From Selaginella tamariscina (taxonomy: Eukaryota; Streptophyta; Lycopodiopsida; Selaginellales; Selaginellaceae): a stretch of DNA of 64,000 nt. Location: positions 109,433-173,432 of the forward strand of contig PUQB01000195.1 in NCBI GenBank assembly GCA_003024785.1. Reading direction: 5' to 3'. The notes below the pieces were generated by a model that was not told where the DNA came from, ran no database searches, and was given only the letters and a program-made list of their open reading frames with translations. The position numbers and the translations under genes were made by a program. Below, piece by piece: positions 52,702-63,404 of this stretch. Positions within the stretch are counted from its first letter, which is position 1, and every line of letters starts with the position of its first letter.

Positions 52702-54182
52702 CAAAAAGTGTCTGCGCGTGTCTTATAGCTCATGTCATTATTTATATATTCATAAGATGCCACTTACTGGTAAAACAACGCAAAACGCAATGAGGGTGCA
52801 CATCCAAACTGCGTTAATGGGGACTTCCTCTTTATTCAACCTGTGCCATAATCTCGAGAAAGGTAGAGCTCCATCTCTAGAAAATGCATATGTCATCCTG
52901 CAAACAAAGGTGTGCGTGAGTGTGTGCAGGCGTGCCGGTACAAAAACATGCATAATGTAAAAATAAGGATATCATATTGCATTCGCATGACATTCGCCAT
53001 AACTTAAACACAATCAGAATCAATATCTGTGTAGAGAGAGATACATACATACACAGATACTGTGTGCTATATATAATGTGTGCATTACCTAGAAGTAGCT
53101 GTGATAGCTGTCAATCCACACATGAAGATAGCACCACAAGGGACGATTAGCAAGTAAACTGTCCACTTTCCATTTCCGTACTGGCTCTTGAAAGAATCGT
53201 ACACAATCTGTGCAACCGCATATCCTCTGGTATCATTGCTTTGTCTAGTAAGTGTGGAATGTCCACACTCGTAAAAACTAGCGAAAGAACATAGAATGTT
53301 CCCATAACTACTGAACCTCCGACAGCACCCACTATTCCAAGAGCACCTGACGTGTCCGCAGTCTTAGTTTCTTCTGTCTATATATACATATGTAATAAAG
53401 TCAGTGTGTGTGTGCGTCTGAATCGTACCATGTGAGCAGAAGCATCATATCCGAGAAGGGTATACTGGCTCATGAGAAGTCCTATTAAGAATATATATGG
53501 TTTACTATCTATTCCAGCCCCATTGTCCTCGTTGAAATGAGTAAAAACGAATGATGCCTTTTGACGTGGTGAAATTACTAGCAAAATGGTTCCCATAACA
53601 AACACACCTGCACAACAAAGAACACGTCTCTCTCTCTCAAAACATATGCATGAATTTACACATGCATACATACAAACGTGAGAACTTACCCAATATGTTC
53701 CAAATAGCAGCCAGAGAACCCAGCCAAGACAGCCAGTGAACTGCAAGGCTGTTGATCAGCCCATCAACTAACAAAATCCCAGCGTACATGCCGATAGCAA
53801 CGTATTTAGATGGATAATATCCTGCATTACCATCAATAATAGTGGCATGTATACAGATACGTATGTGCTATGTGTTTATATACATAAACATACATACATA
53901 CCTGTGCAAAGAAGATAACAACTTGTAATAGTGGTACTAAACCGAAACAAACACTGGCTGTTCCCACCCACTGCATTTAAAAACTTCAGCCATCGAAAAT
54001 TTACATAACCAAATCCATTTACCAGTCCTACAGAGTTAAACCTGAAAAAAAGGAGAGAGTGTGTGTGTGTTAATCGTATGCTGAAAGATGCATAAAAATA
54101 GCATATCTAGAGTTCACTTATGCATGAACATGTATACACATATATTAGATATCCACTGGATATATACGTGTACACACACACA

Positions 54183-54247
<65 letters not shown>

Positions 54248-54749
54248 ACAAACTAGCGTGTGCGGGTGTCTGAACCTATACATCTACAGAGAGAACTAAT
54301 CCACTGTGGCTTCCTCATCACACACCAAGAGACGGAACTCGAAAGTGTATATGAATCTCTGATAAACCTTTGTGTTGTAATATCATGTGGAAGTATGTAT
54401 ATGGGTCTTACCAACCAGTCATCCATGACATGAAAGGACCCCATCTTGGTCCTGCTAATTTGAAGCTCCAAAAATACAAACCACCAGAAGTAGGATACGC
54501 CGAGCAAATCTCAGCCATCGAAAGAGCAATGCACATGGTGAATACACATACAAATATCCATCCATATACGATGGATACTGGTCCTCCGTATGTTAGCCCC
54601 GTGTTATAAGTTGTTGTGATCCCAGTTATTATTGATACACATGAGAAGCACAAGGACACATTCCCTAAAAACCTGGAAAATTAACCTTGAATAAGAACAC
54701 ACCGTCTCGATATATACATAAATAACTAGGCACATGTAGGTAATAACGT

Positions 54750-54789
<40 letters not shown>

Positions 54790-54876
54790 AATTTACGATA
54801 ATGTTCGCTGCAGATCCTGCTTGTATCCAAGTTCATGGAGACGACGCTGCCCAGAGTCCATTTTTGCCGAATCCAT
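52252..54876 (-). CDS. BAT1-like amino acid / GABA permease (APC superfamily)
   Basis: Exons: 54876-54797, 54672-54412, 54041-54023, 53970-53902, about 53835-53690, 53607-53429, 53377-53089, 52897-52768, 52610-52252. About 500 aa. Plant BAT1 homologues carry amino acids or GABA across mitochondrial or other membranes with ~12 helices. Landmarks: MDSAKMDSGQRRLHELGYKQDLQ, SIITGITTTYNTGLTYGGPV, ALSMAEICSAYPTSGGLYFWS, GPRWGPFMSWMTGWFN, FTHFNEDNGAGIDSKPYIF, MSQYTLLGYDASAHMTEETK, MTYAFSRDGALPFSRLWH, VPINAVWMCTLIAF, VTLARNRFIQGPFNLGRF. Two single-base losses shift the frame: in AAA before NDTRGYAVAQ (about 53240) and in TTT at the C-terminal YW(F)KGPVPNI (about 52285). Copy A has the normal base at the second site. 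The 53835 splice acceptor is not clear. Probably functional if the shifts are consensus errors. Confidence 0.87.
52638..52700. repeat. (GT)n(GA)n microsatellite
   Basis: In the last intron of the transporter gene; the copy A counterpart (35880-35912) is (CT)n then (CA)n and shorter. Confidence 0.9.
54175..54244. repeat. (CA)n(TA)n microsatellite
   Basis: About 70 bp of CA then TA repeats in an intron of the transporter; nearly absent in copy A (34380-34430). Confidence 0.9.
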
Positions 54877-55347
54877 AGCACAAAACAACTAGAAGAGAGT
54901 AAAAATATCAAATTCCCTGCATATCACCAAAGACTTTCATTAAATTTTATGATAATATCATATATTGTATATATAGAATTCTCAGATTAGTTGATTTCAA
55001 AGAGTGACTGTTGCTTACATATATAATTAATTTTCTTAGAATATACGACGATACCATGACATTTGCACTAAGAAAGACTTTTGGTTGAATTTACATTATA
55101 TTTTATACTTAATGTCTAAGTTGTGTAAGACTTTTCAAAGTCACGTTTACCAAATAATGCAGGCAAGTGATTCATAAAAACTTTCCATATTCACGGCATA
55201 TTTCATGGTCCACGTTTACAATGAGTAATCACTGCACGTTTCCACAAAGAGAATAGTGGAAGCGTTGCACTGTGCAAATATGTGTACATATGCATGTGAA
55301 ACACACACACGCGCACGGACACACACACACACGCACACCTACCTGGT

Positions 55348-55600
55348 TCACCAATAATCTTTGCAGGAGCAGACTCCATCTTTAAAGTTGTGGAACCGAT
55401 GTGTATCTCTTACGAGTATTTCACGTCCCCTTATCTTCGAGATAAACTTTGTAACAGTATGACAGTCGGAGCAAACTCTAAGGTTCTTTATGATCCTGTT
55501 TCTTTCACGTAAATGTCACGTATGCGTGCATATCTATGTACACATGTGCATTTACACACACAGACAGATAGATTTGCACATGATATACGCGTGTGTAACT

Positions 55601-55660
<60 letters not shown>

Positions 55661-56192
55661 GCAAAGTACTTGCCTGAGAGAAGTGCCAGGAGGCGTGCTA
55701 ATAAGCCCGAATGCAATAGCCAACCTGGATCATGTAGAACACATCAATAAAGATTTTAAAGAATGTATATTTTAATAACAATAAACACTGCCAACCTCTC
55801 ACTGTGATAAGCCAGTAAACTCTCTTTGTGCTCATCGTCAACATCGTGCAGTATATTCTTTATCCATGTCAAAGGAGCACAAACCGTAAGTAAGAACGTG
55901 GCGTTATATGTGTATATATGCATGCGTTTGTATGTGCACATGTGAAACGTGTGTATCTGTGCGCGCGCTATGTAACTGACCATTCTAGTATCAGGAATAT
56001 AACCAGCTGCTTTCATTTCCCAGTTTAAGATTTCCAACTCCCTGTAAATCTGCTCACGCTTCGGATGAAACGAGTCTCTCTCCATGAACTCGTGGACCTT
56101 ATTAAGTACCTCAATAGAAGAAATTCCTTTCTCCTTCTTCACTCCACGCTCGTGCATTGCAATCCTCAACCTGTGACCCAATGTTGTTAAAA

Positions 56193-56230
<38 letters not shown>

Positions 56231-59189
56231 CGGAAATAAATACCTGTTAACTTTCTCCCATTCCCCAGCAACCGCATATATGTTAGACAGCACGATATAT
56301 GCACCAGAACGGCTTGGATTCTCTTCAAGCACACGCTCAGCAGCAATTCTGGCCTGCTCCATCTTGTTCTGAATCCGACAGGCCCCAAGCAAGGCCATCC
56401 AAAGTGCACCATCCGGTACGCTACCTGAAACATCCTGTATAAACTTCACAGCTTCATGTATCTTTCCTGCACGAGAGAGTATATCCACCACACATCCACA
56501 TATCTCAGTCGTTGGTGAAACACCGAAATCCTGAACCATGGACACGAACCAGTTGTAGCCGTCCGATACAGAACCTGAGTGACTCAGAGCCGATAGAACA
56601 CTCACAAAGGTGACATTATCTGCTTGTACACCTTCCAAGACCATTCTGTTGAACAAGCCAAGAGTTTCATCATAACGCCCGTGTTGGGCATATGCTCCAA
56701 GCATCGAGTTCCACGTAAGTATGTCTCTCTTCAGCATCTTCTCAAATACACACCATGCCTCCACGAGCTTCCCACACTTACCGTACATATTCACAAGTGC
56801 AGTGTCCACAATGAGGTCCATACGTATCCTCTTCTCCACCATATGGCTGTGTATCTGTCTCCCCTTTTGAAGTGCAGCAAGGTGTGCACACGTATCCAAA
56901 GCTGCAACCATAGTGGCACTACCCGGTCGAACACCTTCAAGCTGCATTTCCTCAAAGAGATGCAAAGCCTCCCTCCTGAACCCGTTCTGGGCATACGCCA
57001 CGCTCATCACTGTCCACGCCACAGCATCTTTCACCTTCATATCAAGGAATATCTTCCATGCCTGTCCTGGAGCCCTGCATCGCCCATATAGATTCATCAG
57101 GGCCGTTGAAACGACAATGTCCTTGTCATTCCCAGTTTCTTGTATAATGCTGTGTATCTTCTTGCCCTCAGATAGGTTTTCTAAGTGCGTGTACAAGTTC
57201 AGGATCGATACAAATGTGATATCGTTAGCTCTAGATGTACCATCCTGTTGCATCACCCGGTAAAGCCTCACTGCCTTGTCAAGGTCCCTGTGTACACCAC
57301 TTAAGGTGTGTGTGTGTGTGTTATACAAATACAACTCTATAAAGATGTATAAAGGTATACTTCCCTTCACATGCAAACGCATTCTCTTGAAAGCTGCGGC
57401 CTATATTATTACGTGTGTACATAATCGGTGTGAATGTATGTATGGAAGTTATACATCCATACGTGTGTGTGTATACACATACAGATAAATGCACACGCGC
57501 ACACACACACACACACAACGTACCCGTTTTGTGCATAGAGCGTGATAACAATGTTCCATGTAACCACATCTTTTTCCGGCATGCTATCAAAGATTCCTCG
57601 TGCTTCATGAAGAAGGCCAGAGCTGCCAAACATGTTAACAGCCGCATTCATAACTCGGACATCAGTTTCAAGGCCTTGTGATCTAACTAGCCCATAAACA
57701 AACATCCCTTCACGGACGTGTTCTGCATTTGCAAATGCATTAAAGATTGTGTAAAATGTGATCTTGTTGGGGAGAACGCCATCTTGCTAATCATGGAAAA
57801 ACTATTAGAGAGAGTGAGAAAGAGAGAGAAAGCGAGAGAACCTGCATTCTCCTGTAAAGGTATCTTGCGAGGTTGTGCTCCACATGTTGAACACAAGCCG
57901 CTATCATCGCAGTCCAGGAGATTAGATCTCGTTCTTTCAGCCTCTTAAAAGCCCCATGCATCCACCACACTTCCTGCTTCATCACTGTAATATATCATAT
58001 ACTGTATGTTGTAGGTATCTATACATGGATGCATCTTTACCAACATCTTTCTTCCCTCTCCTCTCCCTCACACGTGTGAATACTTCACACTATATGCTTG
58101 CATATACGCACACAAAACATATACATCTGTGTGTGAGTGAATATTACACACCACACTTATTGTACATGTTGACAAGAGCAGTCCCAATGAAGATATCTGA
58201 CTCGAGGCCCCTCTCCACAATCTGACGGTGAATTTTTATGCCGTGCTCTAGAGATTCGGGTACACACACGCATTGAGAATTGTTACGTATGTAACCTTTG
58301 TAGGCACCACTTCATCCTCTTGCATCTTGTAGAACAAATGTAGTGCGAACTCAAACTGTCCGTGTTGGCAGTATGCACCTATCATCCTACAGAATGTTAT
58401 ATCATATATCATATATATATATATATATATATATAGATGAGAGAGAGAGAGAGAGCACAAATATGTAAACAAAGACTTCAATATAATGGAAGTGTTTGCA
58501 TTAATATTACCTATGAACCGGTAACAACAATTTCAAACGTGACATTAGTCATGTATATATATAAAGGTAGAATGGCTTCTACATAGAGTTTTACAAGGCG
58601 CGCACACACACACACACACAGATATATATGCAACAATTTGTGAATAGGGAGGTTTAGACATGTGTATAATGAATACAGTCTGATGGTATCATCCAGTTCT
58701 CAGAAACGCACGCACGCACACACACAGAAGTCTACTGCTTACCTGGTCCAAGAGATTGCCCCCTTGTTGTCCAAGGCATCAAAGACCTTGCGAGCATCTG
58801 CAAGGCTGCCACACTGTGCATACATTTGAACGATATGATCACCCACAAGGAGATTGTGGCCATAGCCACGTTTTACAATGTGGTAATGCACTCTCCTGCC
58901 ATACTCCAACTTCTTCTCCCTGCCACATTGCTTGAGCAGCTCGATGAAGAATGCTGAATCAGGCTGAAAATCTTTATTCTTATCAAGAGAATGTAGATTC
59001 TTTGTAATATCTGGCGCGATTGAGACCGAGGGTGGATTTCTGGCAATTAAATCTGCACTGCCTGTATAAATGAGATAAGAAAAATGCGAAAAATCCAGGA
59101 AATCAATGAAAACCTACAATATATATAAAATTCATACCATGAAGAGCTCTATGCAATCCGTTCTTCAGTGTCTGCCCGCCATGCCGCAT
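55348..59189 (-). CDS. DYW-class pentatricopeptide repeat RNA-editing factor
   Basis: Ten exons: 59189-59138, 59061-58743, 58386-58152, 57973-57842, 57786-57524, 57299-56244, 56170-55981, 55857-55796, 55724-55674, 55495-55348; about 836 codons. PLS repeats fill the middle (for example [43 protein letters not shown]), followed by E ([24 protein letters not shown]), E+ and DYW. The DYW domain, a cytidine deaminase acting on organelle transcripts, has HSE in [17 protein letters not shown]-x2-CH in [11 protein letters not shown], and ends CSCKDYW. The short basic N-terminus ([17 protein letters not shown]) fits an organellar presequence. Phases agree except in exons 3 and 4, each with an apparent small indel (near 58265 and 57945). 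The intron at 55496-55673 is GC-AG. A truncated inverted copy is at 31651-33354. RNA target unknown. Confidence 0.92.
55496..55673 (-). other. GC-AG intron in the DYW domain
   Basis: The donor reads CAG|GCAAGT and the acceptor AACAG|G. Joining exon 9 to exon 10 here gives LRIIKNLRV, the conserved DYW-domain sequence. The intron carries a ~45-bp (CT)n and (TA)n tract. Copy A keeps the GCAAGT donor (33056). Confidence 0.85.
55601..55660. repeat. (CT)n(TA)n microsatellite
   Basis: Pure CT then TA repeats inside the GC-AG intron of the DYW-PPR gene. Confidence 0.9.
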
Positions 59190-59504
59190 TCTCTTCTTCA
59201 AACTATGAAACCCTCAATAAACCCTAAACCACAATTAAGATAAACTATTAATTATCTTCTTTTAAATTTATATATATTAAAACTATTTATCAAAAAATTA
59301 TTATTGAACCTTGTTATTTAATTATATATTATCCCTTATAGAATTTGATTGGTAATTTGAACTTTCAAACCGATTTAAATTAAAATTTAAAATAATAGAT
59401 AACAGAATAAATTGTTTTGATGTATATAGTATAAAAGTCTATATATGTAAAGTGGATATATTATATATTTATAAATGAACTTATCATACCAAATGGTGTG
59501 TGTG

Positions 59505-59537
<33 letters not shown>

Positions 59538-59618
59538 CACATGAATAGAGAATCTACATACATCACTCTTTACAGTGGTTGATAAGTTCGCTCTTATCAC
59601 CTAATAATCTTTTATAAT

Positions 59619-59651
<33 letters not shown>

Positions 59652-59936
59652 TATATCACACCAATAAGAGAATCTAGCTTTTTTACTTTTTGACTGCAAT
59701 CAGATTTATATATATCTCAACCACATAGAGAAGACAAAATAGGAGAATCTACATACATCACAATATTTATGAAAGAGAATAGCCAAGTATTCATGACCGC
59801 CTCAACATTTCTTTAATTAGTCCTAAATATTAAATAAAAAAAAGTAAGTTACTTAATATAAAGAATAATTCAAATTTCATATATATTTTCTAATTTATAC
59901 AACACACTTTGAATGAACGAAAATTAACCAAAATCA
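59190..59936. other. Intergenic region between DYW-PPR and MENG
   Basis: Very AT-rich, with (GT)n(TA)n near 59500-59540 and (CA)n near 59618-59642. It must contain the PPR promoter and the MENG 3' UTR. No further gene seen. Confidence 0.45.
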
Positions 59937-60226
59937 TTATTTTGTAAGCACAAGCACACCCATCAATCCATTAGCTATTTCATAATGAACAGCTCTTGAA
60001 AATCCTGCTTCCAAGGCCACCTTCTCTAGCTCCCCTCCTGCAAAATACAAAACAACTTAAACTAAAACAGATATCTAATTAACTATATAAAACCTGTTAA
60101 AAAATTTGCAATTGACTGTTTCAAATATGAACACTCGTCCCCTAATCCAAATGGAGTTGCTGCTGGCAGCACTACACTATCAAGTATCCATTCCTGCAAT
60201 ACCACACACACGCACGCACACAACAC

Positions 60227-60269
<43 letters not shown>

Positions 60270-61023
60270 CAAACGTTGATTGGGAAGACAGATGTGCTCT
60301 TGTTAAAATCCAAAATGGATGCTGTAGCACCTACAGTTAAGAGAACTCTTAGAGTAGTTCTATATATGAATATGTAAAAATGATTAATAATGTACTTATA
60401 TATTCAACATATGAATGTATTCATTAGCTGTACCTGGTTTGAGAACACGGTATATCTCTTTTAAAGCACAAGGAATGTCTGTAACGTTTCGAAGACCATA
60501 TCCCATGGTGACAGCATCGAATTCTTCACTCTGGAAAGACATGTTCAATGCATCTCCCATGTGCCACCTGTGAATAAACTACTATTTAGTAATATAAATT
60601 AATAACATTCATAATAACATACTCTTACTCAATGTTCTGTTTATGTAAACACTTTTGCCGCTTTTTTGCCAAAGCTAAGAACTCTTCAGCAAAGTCAAGG
60701 CCAATCACCTATAACAGCAAGTGGTGTATGTATATATATACTTAATAAAATTGGTAACCTTGCCATTGGGAGCAACTTTTTCTGCTAAAAGAAGCGATAG
60801 GTCACCAGTTCCACAGCAAACATCAAGTACAAGATCTCCAGGCTTTGCTCTAAAAAAGAGCACGCATAAACACGTACTTATATAGGAAAGTATATGTGTA
60901 TTTTCTTGTGTGTATACCTGCTCCATCGAACCGCCATTCTTTTCCAAATCCTGTGTTGCCCAAGGCTCAAGCCATCAATTATCTGTACGGTAATTTGTAT
61001 ATATGAAGCGATTGCTAGAATGA

Positions 61024-61058
<35 letters not shown>

Positions 61059-61264
61059 CACATACGCTATCGTATATGGGAGCAACGCGGTTGAATAAAA
61101 TTTGCCTTGAAGTGGCACGTTCATCTAATTTAGCAGATATGAACAAGTTTCTTTCTCCTATTGCAATAGTTAACAAAAATTAAGCACAATTAAGAGAAGA
61201 AGGAGAAGAACTTACCTGTTCTGCGGAGGCCAATATGAAACTGTTGCATCCCAATTGCCATCAT
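59937..61264 (-). CDS. MENG: 2-phytyl-1,4-naphthoquinone methyltransferase (phylloquinone synthesis)
   Basis: Nine exons with consistent phases: 61264-61216, 61157-61066, 60982-60918, 60849-60759, 60708-60629, 60567-60434, 60330-60275, 60193-60094, 60037-59937; 255 aa. This UbiE/COQ5-type enzyme uses S-adenosylmethionine to methylate demethylphylloquinone, the last methyl transfer for vitamin K1, the photosystem I electron carrier, in the plastid. Signatures: [10 protein letters not shown], the plant-MENG-specific [19 protein letters not shown] motif [59 protein letters not shown], and the end [16 protein letters not shown]5 is less likely because it lacks the GQHRIWKRM form. The N-terminal extension before the domain is only ~25 aa, short for a transit peptide, so an upstream start or exon may be missed. 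No frame breaks. Confidence 0.95.
60232..60270. repeat. (GATA)n(GA)n microsatellite
   Basis: Short tandem repeat inside a MENG intron, directly beside the exon 7 donor. Confidence 0.85.
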
Positions 61265-61784
61265 CTATTTAAGCTGAATTTGAACCTAAATAAAATTCAT
61301 AGGAAACTGAGACATTTTCTACATATTTATTGATTTAACATTTTTTATAATCTAATAATTTTAATAAAATATTAAATACTGATGAAAGTCAATTGCACGT
61401 CTATTCAGGAGAATATTATATTTGATAAGGATTTGAGAGGCATGGTTACTTATCACTAAATTAATTTAATTTAAGTATTAAATACAGACTTTGAATATAT
61501 TCTGATAGTTCTGTTATTTAGTTTTAATACTTGTTAAAAGGGTTTACGATGTTTAATGTTATAACATGAAATAAACGTAAGAGAAATAGTAAGAATTGGT
61601 TCATTAAGATTAATGCCTTTCTCAATTAACATGTTTTTCTTATTTAAATACATATGTAAATGGGTTTTAGTGTATGTTAATTAAATAAGAATTAGAAGAA
61701 GGAAAAAATTCTTGAATTTATTTATAACTTTAAAAATTTATTTATATATATATACACACACCACACACACTTTTATGAAAGTTT
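61265..61784. promoter_or_regulatory. Upstream region of MENG, AT-rich
   Basis: Presumed promoter and 5' UTR region. No core motif can be assigned with confidence, and no gene is seen. Confidence 0.3.
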
Positions 61785-62545
61785 TAAATTTACATATATA
61801 TTCTTGTAAAAGTTTTAAATTTATATTTATACTCTTTAAAAACTTCAATCTTTATTTTAATTTTATATAAAATACTTAATAAAAATTATTTTAACTTATA
61901 ACATATTTAAAATGAAATAAAATGAAGTTTAATTGTTAAATGTTAAAACTATCATAATAATAATGTTAGGAAATAACATATTTTTGAAAAATATTTTTAT
62001 ATTATATTGCAATATATATGTTTAATTGTTTGCATTTTAAAATCAAATATCACAAAATGTAAATTAATCCAAATTTTTTGTGATTTTTAAAAAATATATA
62101 TTTTAGTTTAATTTTAGGGAAAATATCATATATATCCCTAAAATTTATCATATTTACATATGTATATATCCCTAGAAAGCTTAAATTTACATATATACTT
62201 ACTTTAACTTAAAACTTTATATATTTTAAAATTAAAATAAAATATTTTCTTAATAAAAAAATTATGGTTAATTTCTATTTTATTATATGTAGTTTCAAAA
62301 TGCAATCAATTAAACATGTATATTGCAATATAATATAATTATTTAAAAGAATATCTCATTTCTTATGGCATTTTAACATTCAACAATTATAAATTCATTC
62401 CATTTCATTTTAAATATTATAAGCTAAATACATATTTTTCTTAAGTATTATTAATTAAAATTAAAATACAAAGGTTGAAGGTTTTCAAGGGTATAAATTA
62501 AATTCAAAATTTCGGGAGAGATATATGTAAATATGATAAATTTAA
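61785..62545. repeat. AT-rich foldback (long inverted) repeat
   Basis: Left arm about 61785-62050 and right arm about 62285-62545 are reverse complements with perhaps 80% identity. Shared blocks include TATTTAAAATGAAAT, AATTGTTAAATGTTAAAA and ATATTATATTGCAATATA...GTTTAATTG. The spacer is about 235 bp. No coding potential. Related patches lie at 30.6-31.07 kb. Looks like a foldback or MITE-like element. Confidence 0.7.
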
Positions 62546-63230
62546 AAGGTATATAAATTATTCTTAAAAGAAAGAGAAATTTTTAAAAATTATAGACCAA
62601 AACCTTTAGTTAAATATTAATTTTTCTTCAATTTTTTTATACACATCTTAATGAAATGTCAAAATTTATATACAGTTTTAAATTGATGAATATGTGGTTA
62701 AAGATATTTTCCATTTAAATTGTGAAGCATAAAGTATATTCCCCATTTGTTTCTACCTCATGCCCATGGCTCACAGTGTTTTCCTTTTAAAGGTATTATG
62801 TGAGTCTAAGAGGTTCATTTAGTTATTACTATTGTATATACATGTTTTCTAGGTTATTTCATCTGGGTTGTTTTTGTATGTGGTGCAATAGCATCCTGAC
62901 ATAAAGAAAATCAGTAAAGGTCTAAAACATGACAAAATTGGGCATTTACAAACTTGAGTTTCAACTCCAAAACTCCAAGGTATATAGAATATTCATTGAA
63001 TATATTAGGGTATTGCGGAGACATGATATAGTTAGCACACAAAATATTCTTGTATTTTATTTTATCATTTTTAATTTAATTATTGTTTGAAGGTATATAT
63101 GTGAGGGTAGGGCATGGGGTGAGAAAAGAATGAGCTCTTGACAGTAGTGGGGATACATATTTGTAAATTAAAATGCAGATTTATATAAATCCCTCAGCTC
63201 CAATATCAAATAGAAGGCTTGCATATCCAA

Positions 63231-63261
63231 ATGTATGCCCATGGTGACCATGGGCATACAT
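63231..63261. repeat. 31-bp perfect palindrome
   Basis: ATGTATGCCCATGGT, one central G, then the exact reverse complement ACCATGGGCATACAT. Confidence 0.95.
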
Positions 63262-63288
63262 AAACTTTTCACATGTGGAGGCACAATG

Positions 63289-63404
63289 TTATAGTTCTAA
63301 CTTGGTGGGTTGACTACCTAGGTAAAGATTATGGAATATGTGGGAAAAAGACTCAAGTGTAACTGGGTCATAACGACTAGGGGCCCTCTCCTAAACACTA
63401 ATTG
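63289..63404. repeat. Dispersed repeat shared with 47520-47635
   Basis: Shared blocks TATAGTTCTAAC, TGACTA, CTAGGTAAAGATT, ATATGTG and CTCAAG in the same order and orientation, ending near CTAAACACTAATT / ATAAACACCAATT. Confidence 0.8.

Larger units (their letters stand above)
52105..58597 (-). repeat. Segmental duplication, copy B (inverted partner 31350-36453)
   Basis: Reverse-complement match to copy A, spanning the transporter and exons 3-10 of the DYW-PPR. The match ends at about 52105 (downstream of the transporter) and about 58597 (within PPR intron 2, at the GTAGAATGGCTTCTACATAG block). The PPR promoter and exons 1-2 lie outside, so copy B, which has the full gene, represents the parental locus or was never truncated. 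Confidence 0.92.

Noticed and set aside
54088-54273. Threonine/histidine-repeat peptide
   Set aside because: Translation of an intronic (CA)n(TA)n tract.
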